NCBI GenBank assembly: GCA_947496535.1
Contig: CANMDE010000001.1
Span: 682,001 to 746,000 of the forward strand
DNA: 64,000 nucleotides
Direction: 5' to 3'
Origin: an uncultured Paracoccaceae bacterium
Lineage (GTDB): Bacteria > Pseudomonadota > Alphaproteobacteria > Rhodobacterales > Rhodobacteraceae
Shown: piece by piece, positions 25,075 to 32,965 of the stretch
Layout: the number at the start of each line of letters is the position of its first letter
Numbering within the stretch: position 1 is the stretch's first letter
The notes under the pieces: model-generated
The model's database searches: none
What the model was told of the DNA's origin: nothing
What the model saw: the letters and a program-made list of their open reading frames with translations, nothing else
Position numbers and translations under genes: made by a program

Positions 25075-25738
25075 GCAGAGAATACCCGGTCCCGCGCACC
25101 GTATGGATCAACGGGCTATCGAATGGTTTATCGACCTTATTCCGTAGACGACTGATGTGCGTTTCAACAACGTTCGTGTTGGGATCAAAATGAAAGTCCC
25201 AGACGCCTTCCAACAGCATAGTGCGGGTCAGGACTCGATCACTATGACGCATGAGGTAGCACAGTAGGCGCATCTCACGGGGTTGCAAGACGATGGTTTG
25301 TCCGGCACGGCTGGCAACTTGGCGCAATAGATCAACTTCAAGATCACCCACCTGCAATTTCGTCTCTTCGACCGCCAATGGCGGACGGCGAGCCAAGGCG
25401 ATCAACCGCGCTGAAAGCTCGGAGAATGAGAATGGCTTGGTCAGGTAGTCGTCGGCACCAGCCTCCAAACCATCAACCCGATCTGTCAATCCAGCCATTG
25501 CGCTCAGGAACAGGATCGGCGTCTTCACGTCCGCCCCTCTTACCGCTTTGACCAGAGACAACCCGTCAAGACCGGGCAGCATGCGGTCGATCACCATGAC
25601 ATCAAAGTCAGCGTCCAAAGCCGATAGAAAACCCTGTTTGCCATCGGCGATGTGTTCAACGAGATGACCAAGCTTTTTCAGACTGCTGCAAATGTAGTCT
25701 GCCGTCTCTTGATCATCTTCGACTACCAAAACCCGCAT
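25067..25738 (-). CDS. OmpR/PhoB-family response regulator
   Basis: 223 residues. Receiver domain with acidic pocket VEDD, phospho-acceptor Asp51 (MVIDRMLPGLDG), and Lys101 (LTKPF), followed by a winged-helix output domain (LQPREMRLLCYLMRHSDRVLTRTMLLEGVWD and NVVETHISRLRNKVDKPF). It is transcribed with the kinase (8-base overlap). The start codon at 25738 lies about 150 bases from the divergent metallophosphoesterase gene, whose promoter it might control. Confidence 0.93.
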   Translation of the reverse strand: MRVLVVEDDQETADYICSSLKKLGHLVEHIADGKQGFLSALDADFDVMVIDRMLPGLDGLSLVKAVRGADVKTPILFLSAMAGLTDRVDGLEAGADDYLTKPFSFSELSARLIALARRPPLAVEETKLQVGDLEVDLLRQVASRAGQTIVLQPREMRLLCYLMRHSDRVLTRTMLLEGVWDFHFDPNTNVVETHISRLRNKVDKPFDSPLIHTVRGTGYSLHV

Positions 25739-25887
25739 TTTTTACCCTGTCTCATAGTTCCAAACGCCTATTACATCTCCGAACCTTTGCCAAACATCGC
25801 CTGAACATTACCAATCGGTATATATCCGACGATCTTTCCGAAACCTGCATCCTTCTACGTCTGCACAACAACTTTTTTGGGGCAGGC

Positions 25888-27000
25888 ATGTTCAGCACGC
25901 AGACAATGAAGCAGGCGGAAGCCAGTCGACGACCAATCATTCGAATTCTCAAGAGGTTGCTAAAGGGGTTCGGCGCGCTCTTGGCGGTCGTCATTCTGTT
26001 AGCCGCAGCTGAAAATAACTGGCTTGGGTATGCTTGGCGTTCTGTTCAGTTGTCTCTGCAAAGCGACGACACGATCTACGGCATCGGTAACAGTCCCGAG
26101 GCTGTTATGGCAGCTGCGCCCATCAATGAAGACGGCACAGTGACCATTCTGGCTGTCGGTGACATCGTGCGTTGCCCTAAGCCCGAAGGCATTAAGCAGG
26201 ATTTGACGACGCTTGCCAGCTGGGTCGGCTTGGATGACCCACTTGATCATGCGAAAGTACCAGCGGTCCAAACTGCTTCACTCACGCAAAACTGGCCAAC
26301 TGCACCAATTTTGACGCTTGGTGATATCGTTTATCGTCGCGGGACGCCTCATGAGTTTGCGGACTGCTTCGATCCCATATGGGGCGATGTCAGTCCTCGG
26401 ACGCTGCCCGCACCGGGAAACCATGAGTATTACACACCCGCAGCCTTCGCCTACTTCGATTATTGGGGGCAACAAGCTGGACCAGAGCGTCGCGGATATT
26501 ACGCGGTGCGGCATAATAGCTGGCTGATCTTATCACTGAACTCTGAGGTTGATGCCGATCCTGCATCGCCGCAAGGCAGATGGCTCGCTGAGACGCTGGC
26601 GGATTCTTCTGAGCAATGCATCCTCGCCTATTATCACCGCCCGGCAAATACATTGAGGCCGCGCAGCGCCGGTAGTGAAGGCGATCTCTTTGCACAGTTG
26701 GCTACGGCGAATGCCGATGTCATCCTCAACGGCCACAACCACTTTTATGAACGAACACATCCGATGGATAGCACGGGGAATGTCGCTGCTGAGGGTGGGA
26801 CCGTTTCCTTTGTTGTTGGAACCGGCGACAAGGGCTCAAGGTATGATGTAGAACCCGCCGACTTCACCGCGACAGTTGTGTTCGGTGAACAAGGCCTGCT
26901 TCGGCTTGACCTTGGCGATGACAGCTACCGATGGGCGTTTCACTCAACAAATGACGCAACCGTTTTGGACAATGGGAGCCGCAGATGTGGTTCCGTCTGA
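25888..27000 (+). CDS. Membrane-anchored metallophosphoesterase
   Basis: 370 residues. A signal-anchor helix lies at about residues 25-45 (GFGALLAVVILLAAAENN). The calcineurin-like phosphoesterase core has all metal motifs: LAVGDIV, PILTLGDIVYRRG, APGNHEYY, LAYYHRP and LNGHNHFYERTHP, in the order of purple-acid-phosphatase-like enzymes. The site would face the periplasm. The next gene, a PAP2 protein, starts within its last 16 bases, so both may act on phospho-compounds in the envelope. Confidence 0.88.
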   Translation: MFSTQTMKQAEASRRPIIRILKRLLKGFGALLAVVILLAAAENNWLGYAWRSVQLSLQSDDTIYGIGNSPEAVMAAAPINEDGTVTILAVGDIVRCPKPEGIKQDLTTLASWVGLDDPLDHAKVPAVQTASLTQNWPTAPILTLGDIVYRRGTPHEFADCFDPIWGDVSPRTLPAPGNHEYYTPAAFAYFDYWGQQAGPERRGYYAVRHNSWLILSLNSEVDADPASPQGRWLAETLADSSEQCILAYYHRPANTLRPRSAGSEGDLFAQLATANADVILNGHNHFYERTHPMDSTGNVAAEGGTVSFVVGTGDKGSRYDVEPADFTATVVFGEQGLLRLDLGDDSYRWAFHSTNDATVLDNGSRRCGSV

Positions 27001-27668
27001 TGCGGCGTTGGCAGAATAAGGCCGCGATTGCGGACAGCACACAGCTTCGTTCTCCCAAACAAACGCAGCTTGCTTGCCTTCAGCGCGACACAGCGCGCAT
27101 CTTGGCGCTGACATGTTTTTTGTATGTTCAAGCCCCCATGGTCAGCGCAAACGATAGGCTGGTTCAGGTCGGGGACTTTTTCCACGAATACTCCCAATTA
27201 GGTGCGGTTGCATACACATATTGGAACCATGGATTTGAGGGAGCACTTGGTTGCCTCGCGGGCAGTATTGTTAACAACGAAGCGACACGTGTCTTGAAGC
27301 GAGAAATCAATCAGCCACGACCGAACGGCGGCGATTTGGGGATGCCGTCTGGTCATACTTCACGCGTTGCATCGTCATTTGGCTGCTTGCTGGGTCAAGA
27401 AGGCTTCACTGCACCAACAATCGCAATGGGTGCAGCGACGGCGATAACAGCTTATTCTCGCGTTGAAGGTAACTATCACACACCTGAGCAGGTTTTGGCG
27501 GGTGCGATACTCGGCACAACGCTAGGCTATCTGGGCACGCAGCACCTGTATGTTTCGCCCTCTGAAATCAGTGTGACCATGCCGGTTGGTGGAAACTCGG
27601 ATAGTGGCGGTCCGCAAGTGACGATGGAAGCCCGTAAGAGCTTGATTGATTTTGCAAACAATCGCTAA
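26985..27668 (+). CDS. PAP2-superfamily phosphatase-like membrane protein
   Basis: 227 residues, overlapping the upstream gene by 16 bases, with GGGAGCCGCAG before ATG. Motif 1 is KREINQPRPNG, motif 2 is MPSGHT, motif 3 is SRVEGNYHTPEQ: the His is kept but the usual Asp four residues later is Gln. Such phosphatases dephosphorylate lipid or isoprenyl phosphates; whether this change lowers activity is unknown. A leading segment at 1-60 may hold the signal/anchor (LALTCFLYVQAPMVSAN). Confidence 0.8.
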   Translation: MWFRLMRRWQNKAAIADSTQLRSPKQTQLACLQRDTARILALTCFLYVQAPMVSANDRLVQVGDFFHEYSQLGAVAYTYWNHGFEGALGCLAGSIVNNEATRVLKREINQPRPNGGDLGMPSGHTSRVASSFGCLLGQEGFTAPTIAMGAATAITAYSRVEGNYHTPEQVLAGAILGTTLGYLGTQHLYVSPSEISVTMPVGGNSDSGGPQVTMEARKSLIDFANNR

Positions 27669-27708
27669 CCCAACCGAAGAACACAGTGCCATTCCGGATG
27701 CGACCGTA

Positions 27709-28125
27709 CTAGTGTTCGCGGTCGCACAAATTGTGGTCAGCTAGTGACGCTAACACGTAGCAATCTCCTAATACGCCTTCACCGTCGCAGCCTTTCGATA
27801 TCCGGCTGAGTTCCTTTTCAAGTGTTCTGAGACGTTTGATCTTGGCACGCACCTCTTCAAGTTGCGACGTGGCAATATCGGTTGCAGCCTCGCACGACCG
27901 GTCCGGGTGCTCTTGCAGTTCGATCAACGACGAGATCGCTTCAATCGAAAACCCAAGATCGCGCGCATGGCGGATGAAGCTCAGCCGCTCCAACCCAGCT
28001 TTGTCGTATCGCCTTTGGTTGCCAGACGTGCGCTCAGCCTCGGCCAATAGCCCCATTTCCTCGTAATACCGAATTGTCGGAACCTTGACCTTTGTGCGCT
28101 TCGAAAGCTCGCCAATGGAAAACAT
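27709..28125 (-). CDS. MerR-family metal regulator of the CDF gene
   Basis: 138 residues from ATG 28125 (MFSIGELSKRTKVKVPTIRYYEEMGL). DNA-binding HTH is followed by a dimer helix and a metal-binding set DRSCEAAT and KGCDGEGVLGDCYVLASL with a trailing HNLCDREH. This layout resembles CadR/ZntR-like regulators for divalent soft metals. It is divergent from a cation diffusion facilitator with a perfect MerR-type promoter between (28137-28167). Confidence 0.82.
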   Translation of the reverse strand: MFSIGELSKRTKVKVPTIRYYEEMGLLAEAERTSGNQRRYDKAGLERLSFIRHARDLGFSIEAISSLIELQEHPDRSCEAATDIATSQLEEVRAKIKRLRTLEKELSRISKGCDGEGVLGDCYVLASLADHNLCDREH

Positions 28126-28136
28126 GAAGAAACCTC

Positions 28137-28167
28137 TTGAACCTCTAGTCACTAGAGACATTACACT
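28137..28167 (+). promoter_or_regulatory. MerR-type promoter/operator upstream of the CDF transporter
   Basis: TTGAAC (28137-28142) and TACACT (28162-28167) are separated by 19 bases. The spacer contains the dyad CTCTAGTCACTAGAG (28143-28157), a typical MerR operator. Confidence 0.75.
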
Positions 28168-28197
28168 ATGCGCAAGCAAAGATGAAAGAGGTTTCCC

Positions 28198-28833
28198 ATG
28201 GCTGGTTGCTGCGGACATGATGCCAAGTTTGACGGCGTTTCAGATGATTACAAAAGGCGGCTCTGGATCGTTATCGCGCTGAACGCGACAATGTTCTTTG
28301 TCGAGATGACAGCAGGGCATCTGGCCAAGTCACAGGCGTTGCAGGCCGACGCGCTCGACTTTGCGGGCGATGCGCTGACCTATGGCATTTCGCTTGCAGT
28401 CATCGGGGCATCACTGCGCGCGCGAACGAACGCGGCATTGTTCAAAGGCGTCAGCCTTCTTCTGATGGGTCTTTGGGTGTTTGGATCGACGGTTTATCGC
28501 GTCTTCTATGTTGGCGTTCCGACGGCGGAAATCATGGGTATCGTCGGCTTTCTTGCACTGCTCACCAATCTGGCAAGCGTATTGCTGTTGGTGCGCTACA
28601 AGGACGGCGATGCCAATGTCCGGTCGGTTTGGCTGTGTTCGCGCAATGACGCGATCGGGAACGTGGCAGTGATGTTTGCAGCACTTGGTGTGTGGGGCAC
28701 AGCGACTGGTTGGCCTGACCTGATTGTTGCGACGATCATGGCCGGATTGTTCCTGTCATCGGCCTTCCAGATCGTGCGCCAAGCCTTGGAAGAGCGAAGC
28801 GAAATGACCGACCATAAGCACATCGAAGTATGA
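28198..28833 (+). CDS. Cation diffusion facilitator family transporter
   Basis: 211 residues, five to six helices. The N-terminus MAGCCGHDAK is a metal-binding-like tag. Transport motifs ADALDFAGDALTYG and LCSRNDAIGN (paired Asp/His-equivalent helices) are those of the shorter CDF proteins that lack the large cytoplasmic C-terminal domain. It probably exports Zn, Co or Cd. Divergent from its presumed regulator, and its stop overlaps the next start (ATGA). Confidence 0.85.
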   Translation: MAGCCGHDAKFDGVSDDYKRRLWIVIALNATMFFVEMTAGHLAKSQALQADALDFAGDALTYGISLAVIGASLRARTNAALFKGVSLLLMGLWVFGSTVYRVFYVGVPTAEIMGIVGFLALLTNLASVLLLVRYKDGDANVRSVWLCSRNDAIGNVAVMFAALGVWGTATGWPDLIVATIMAGLFLSSAFQIVRQALEERSEMTDHKHIEV

Positions 28834-29381
28834 TGCAGCCGACCTTGGTTCTCATCGGCCTTGTGATCGCGGCGGCCACCCTAGCCGCGATACTTTGGTC
28901 CATTGCTTACCCTAAGCACCGCCTTTGGCCGCCAAAGCGCTACACTAAGGCGACTCCCGTTTTGGTTTGGGTTCCAACATTCACACTATTCGGTATCCTA
29001 ATCGTCCTCGGGTTCATGGATTGGGGAAGCCTGCTATTTCCAACTTGGCTGCGATTCGGAGTTGGCATTCCTCTGATCGTTGTTGGCAACGTCATCGTCT
29101 GGTCTGAGGTCGTGCAGTTCGGAATAGCTCAGATTGGCGGCGCGAGAGGGTCGCTCCGAACGGGCGGCATGTATCGCTATTCGCGCAACCCACAGTACAT
29201 CGCAGATATTGCAATGATTATCGGATGGATTGTGCTTTGTGCGTCGTCTGGAGCGGCGCTAGTCGGCTTTGCCGGAATAGCCGTCCTGATAGCCGCACCT
29301 TTAGCTGAGGAACCATGGCTCAAGGAGCAATACGGTTCCCCGTTCGATAAATACAGGGCAAAGGTCCGACGGTTCTTGTAG
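28830..29381 (+). CDS. Isoprenylcysteine-carboxyl-methyltransferase/PEMT-like membrane methyltransferase
   Basis: 183 residues, four to five helices. The signature YRYSRNPQYIADIAMI and the C-terminal AEEPWLKEQYGSPFDKYRAKVRRF identify the membrane methyltransferase family that uses S-adenosylmethionine. Substrate unknown; homologues are frequently coupled to metal efflux genes. It overlaps the CDF stop, indicating one operon. Confidence 0.8.
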   Translation: MMQPTLVLIGLVIAAATLAAILWSIAYPKHRLWPPKRYTKATPVLVWVPTFTLFGILIVLGFMDWGSLLFPTWLRFGVGIPLIVVGNVIVWSEVVQFGIAQIGGARGSLRTGGMYRYSRNPQYIADIAMIIGWIVLCASSGAALVGFAGIAVLIAAPLAEEPWLKEQYGSPFDKYRAKVRRFL

Positions 29382-29923
29382 GCAAATGACCAAATGCAAG
29401 AGCAGACCTTCGCCATGGTGCGGCATCTTGGTAGGTCTGGGCTCTTCGCGGCCATCGGATGCGGCGCAGCATCTGCTCAATCTTGGCTTCGGTTGGCGAC
29501 ACGAGCGGCCCAAACCCGACCTTGAGCACCTATTCGGGATGCTGCGGTCGCAGCCCTCATTGCGGTCATTCGCTGCGAGCGCGAAAACTGAAGTTGGCTT
29601 GATGTCCGGGATGCGGGATGTTGCTGCCATTCGCTTCAGATGCACGAATGACTGCTTTCGCAAAAAAGGAAAAACTGTGGACGAAAGAGTCAAAAGTTAG
29701 TGGGTATTGTACCTGTCGTGCGCAGCGAAGAATCTCTGCATAAGCAGAATACATTCGCGTTTAGGCGGAAGTCCGCTAGTGACAAACGCCTTTCCCCAAT
29801 TCATCAGTCAGCGATTCCGCCGAACTCGTTCAAATGATGACAGTCGCTTTACACCGATCCTAACTTTGCGCCATACGAGTGGCACATCAACAAATACGAA
29901 TAGCTTCGAGAAGAGGATCGGCG
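29382..29923. other. Gene-free stretch with diverged repeat similar to 44781-44816
   Basis: No credible gene. Bases 29541-29580 (GCTGCGGTCGCAG, then ATTGCGGTCATTCGCTGCGAG) resemble a segment at 44781-44816, and a related GCTGCGGTCGCAG occurs at 44934-44946. Overlapping open frames on both strands (about 100-130 residues) have atypical composition and are judged not real. The last 60 bases include the YHYH ribosome site AGAGGATCGGCG. Confidence 0.5.
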
Positions 29924-30919
29924 ATGTCTAACAAAGTTTTGTATGGGTCCGCCGTTGCATCTGTATTCGCTGCTGCCGCCGGTTTGGTCTATTCGCCGTT
30001 ATCGGCGCAAAGTACCAATGCCCCTTCAGATACTGCCGCGGCGGTTGAATCAGCCAATTGGGCGGACAACGTGACGATCACCATCGATTCAGCGGCCAAT
30101 TCGTTTCGCTTTCAATCGAACGGTATTCCAAGCCATGGGTTTGCTGAACAGTATCTGATCCCCACCGATCCAACCGACCAGCCGTTTTCCGACAAACCGG
30201 CTGAATTTTTCGATGTCGTAAATTCAGCAGAGTTTTTCACCGAAACTGAGGTCGATACGACAATCACGACACAACCAATCTACTCGGACACAGCGACAGA
30301 TACGTCACTGGGCATGATTGGCGTGGCGATAAGTGGTGCGCAAATTTTCAACGACTACGAAGATTTTGAACGTGCTGTGACCGCACAGGATGATCAGGCT
30401 GTTCATGATCATGTTGCCTTCCTCGATAACTGCAATGGCCATACGCTGGTCGATGGAACGAGTTACCATTATCACGGTATTCCTGTTTGCATCGCAGAAG
30501 CGAATGCGCGGGCCGGTCAACACTCGGAGATGATTGGTGTCTTGGCGGATGGTTTTCCGGTGTACAGCAATTACGACATCGGCGGGATTGTGGTGGCCAA
30601 CGATGATTTGGATGAGTGCAGCGGCCATTTCGGTCCGACGCCGGAATTTCCCGATGGCATCTACCACTATCATTTGACGGCAGACGAAGCGCCTTACATG
30701 ATTGATTGCTACCACGGCGAAATCGAGGTGTCTTCCTCTGCTGGCCCGGAAGGCGGCGGTCCCGATTTCAGTGCAATCGCGACACAATATGGTGTCACTG
30801 AAGATGCATTAATGGAAGCTCTCGGAGACAGCCGACCACCAGATTTTGCAGCGGCAGCCGAGCTTCTGGGGATCAGCGAAGAGGAACTGCTGGAGGCTAT
30901 TCCAGCGCCCAACCAGTAG
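29924..30919 (+). CDS. YHYH-domain secreted protein
   Basis: 331 residues from ATG 29924, with GAGGA at -9. An N-terminal signal region ends near the SPLSAQS cleavage-like site (about residues 25-30). The YHYH domain contains SYHYHGIPVCI and IYHYHLTADEAPYMIDCYHG, both rich in His. The C-terminal part (YGVTEDALMEALGDSRPPDFAAAAELLGISEEELLEA) is a helical repeat. YHYH proteins are of unknown function; His-rich motifs and the Met-rich neighbour suggest copper or another metal in the periplasm. Its operon partner starts 11 bases after the stop. Confidence 0.8.
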   Translation: MSNKVLYGSAVASVFAAAAGLVYSPLSAQSTNAPSDTAAAVESANWADNVTITIDSAANSFRFQSNGIPSHGFAEQYLIPTDPTDQPFSDKPAEFFDVVNSAEFFTETEVDTTITTQPIYSDTATDTSLGMIGVAISGAQIFNDYEDFERAVTAQDDQAVHDHVAFLDNCNGHTLVDGTSYHYHGIPVCIAEANARAGQHSEMIGVLADGFPVYSNYDIGGIVVANDDLDECSGHFGPTPEFPDGIYHYHLTADEAPYMIDCYHGEIEVSSSAGPEGGGPDFSAIATQYGVTEDALMEALGDSRPPDFAAAAELLGISEEELLEAIPAPNQ

Positions 30920-30930
30920 TCCAGACGCGC

Positions 30931-31440
30931 ATGGAAAAGATCGCATATCTTGTTATCGGTGCAGCCATGGCCATCGTTGTTATGACGCTGCTGCCAATGT
31001 CTCATATGAATAAGTCGCCTGGGATGACCGATACAGACATGCCGATGGACATGTCTCAGATGCCCAATATGGACGCGATGCATCAGCATCCCCCGCGTGA
31101 AGTCTCGCCGGAATTGCCGATGCCGAGTGTAAACCATCTGATGTTTCCCGACATGATGGACGGCTTCAATATTCAGATATTGACCAGTAATTTCAGCTTC
31201 ACCCCTGCGGCGATCAATCGCGCGCCAGTTGATAACGAAGGCCATGCCCACATCTACGTGAACGGTGTCAAAATCGCACGCGTCTACTCTGACTGGTACC
31301 ATTTGCCCGGCACGATCCTGAAAATGGGCGACAACGAAGTCAGGGTCACGTTGAACGCAAATGACCATAGCGAGTGGACGGTGGACGGGGTACCGGTATC
31401 GTCAGTTGTGCGTGTGCAAATTAGTGCCGCTTCGCAATAG
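30931..31440 (+). CDS. Membrane-anchored Met/His-rich periplasmic protein
   Basis: 169 residues. A signal-anchor helix (IAYLVIGAAMAIVVMTLLPM) is followed by a Met/Asp/His-rich stretch (MTDTDMPMDMSQMPNMDAM) of the copper-binding style, then a beta-rich domain with EGHAHIYVNGVKIARVYSDWYHLP and NEVRVTLNANDHSEW. I recall uncharacterised proteins of this type beside YHYH proteins. Copper or silver handling is an inference. Confidence 0.65.
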   Translation: MEKIAYLVIGAAMAIVVMTLLPMSHMNKSPGMTDTDMPMDMSQMPNMDAMHQHPPREVSPELPMPSVNHLMFPDMMDGFNIQILTSNFSFTPAAINRAPVDNEGHAHIYVNGVKIARVYSDWYHLPGTILKMGDNEVRVTLNANDHSEWTVDGVPVSSVVRVQISAASQ

Positions 31441-31599
31441 ATATCGCATGTTGGTCAAAATAAAGTCGCTTCCATTGATGAAAAAGGTACTCGCTTTCGT
31501 CACTAGCTACTCGTTCATCTGAACCATCGAAAAACCTCGTCCAACAAACCCTCGGAACAACCCAGTTTGCTGTTGGCACGGCTTTGGCGTCGCTCATGA

Positions 31600-31790
31600 A
31601 AACCGACTTTAGCTGCACCACAGAATAATCTGCAAAGGGCTCAGTACAGACCTCGGAGCAACCGCAGTATCTGCTTACGCGCCGCCAATCCTTGAGCCCG
31701 CCGAACATGATTTCAATCAGTTGCGCTTTTAATGGCGCTTGCCATTTTTGACTGGCTTCTTGCGTTGCTTTTGGCAGGACGCCAATTAAC
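31600..31790 (-). pseudogene. Remnant of an IS5-family transposase C-terminus
   Basis: On the minus strand the bases around 31717-31680 encode IEIMFGGLKDWRRV, the closing signature of IS5-type transposases (normally IEIMFGRLKDWRRVATRYDRC). Upstream frames give KKPVK-like pieces but in shifted frames, and no full-length ORF exists. So a fragment, frame-decayed, remains. The rest of 31441-31948 has no gene that I can support. Confidence 0.6.
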
Positions 31791-31948
31791 TCTGGCTATG
31801 TCATATATTAACCCTAACCTTTGCAAAGTCTGTTAGCAGACCTAGGTTTTCGTGTGCGTTCTTGGTTTCAGGCCTGCTGCGTTTGGGGTCGATAAAATTA
31901 TGGCGATGCCAGCATGGTAGACCGATCAATCCGGCGAAAGGTATAAGT

Positions 31949-32812
31949 TTGGAACCCTTGAAAATACTGCTTGAGCAGCTGAACAGCATAGCGCGCGCTT
32001 CAATCGAGTTGCTCCCTCAGCTGCTAGTGGCTGTGGTCGTCATCGTTCTTACCTCGCTTTTGAATAAGTTCGCCGACATGATTGTGTACCGCGTATTGAA
32101 AAGAACGAACCTGCGCAGGAGCCTCAAAGAACTTTTTTCCTTGCTCATCTCCATATTGGTTTGGGTCGTTGGCATTATGATTGCTGCGGTCATCTTGTTT
32201 CCGGGGCTTACGCCGTCGAGCATGTTGGCGGGCCTTGGCATTGGTTCTGTCGCCATCGGCTTTGCTTTCAAGGACGTTTTCGAGAATTTCTTGGCCGGCA
32301 TCATTATCTTGTTTCGCCGCGAGATGCGGATCGGCGACCATATCGAATGCGAAGGTATTGAGGGCGAGGTCACTCATATTGCCATTCGTGAGAGCCATAT
32401 CAGTCAGACGGATGGCCAGTTGGTCATCGTCCCCAATTCTATCCTGTTCAAGAACCCGGTGACCATCCGCACTGACAAAGATTTGCGTCGTGTTACCGTG
32501 ATCTGCGGGGTGGCATATGATGTTGATGTCGACGCCGCGAGAACCGTTGTATCGAATGCTGTTGAATGTTGTGAAACGGTGTCCGCTGGCGAAAAGCCAG
32601 TTCAAGTATTCGCCCAAGAGTTCGCGTCATCGTCTATTAATTTCGAAGTTACATGGTGGACTGGATCGAGCCCGTTAGAGGTACGAAAGTCGCGGGACGA
32701 AGTCGTCTCCAAGGTGAAGCGAGCGTTGGATGACGCCGGTATAGAGATCCCATTCCCATACAGGACCTTGACCTTCAAAGGACCCGTTCCAGTCTCTGGC
32801 GCAGCGGACTGA
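31949..32812 (+). CDS. Mechanosensitive ion channel, MscS family
   Basis: 287 residues from a TTG start at 31949 preceded by GAAAGG; an alternative TTG at 31862 would add 29 residues without a known domain. Helices at about 20-40, 65-85, 90-110, then the pore-lining stretch GLGIGSVAIGFAFKDVFENFLAGIIILF and the beta domain DHIECEGIEGEVTHIAIRESHI, all typical of MscS. It relieves turgor. Both starts are non-ATG, so the exact N-terminus is uncertain. Confidence 0.85.
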   Translation: MEPLKILLEQLNSIARASIELLPQLLVAVVVIVLTSLLNKFADMIVYRVLKRTNLRRSLKELFSLLISILVWVVGIMIAAVILFPGLTPSSMLAGLGIGSVAIGFAFKDVFENFLAGIIILFRREMRIGDHIECEGIEGEVTHIAIRESHISQTDGQLVIVPNSILFKNPVTIRTDKDLRRVTVICGVAYDVDVDAARTVVSNAVECCETVSAGEKPVQVFAQEFASSSINFEVTWWTGSSPLEVRKSRDEVVSKVKRALDDAGIEIPFPYRTLTFKGPVPVSGAAD

Positions 32813-32891
32813 CGGGATGCAGAGGTGTTGGACTTTAGCTCAGAAAAGCGACATGCAATGCATGAGGCCGTCAATTATGACCACTGAGCAG

Positions 32892-32917
32892 CCCTACTTT
32901 GTCGGCTAAATGTAGGG
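32892..32917. repeat. Short palindrome with GTCGGCTAAA core
   Basis: CCCTAC (32892-32897) and GTAGGG (32912-32917) form an inverted repeat; between them GTCGGCTAAA (32901-32910) equals ten bases of the element at 58602-58611. It lies upstream of the DUF2254 gene. Confidence 0.35.
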
Positions 32918-32965
32918 TTTGCCAAATTTTATGCAGGTACGAAATTGGGCAAACGCGCACTTCTG

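Noticed and set aside
29301..29700. Open frames of 104-130 residues on both strands
   Set aside because: Overlapping on both strands, low-complexity, without family motifs; the DNA looks like a repeated intergenic sequence.
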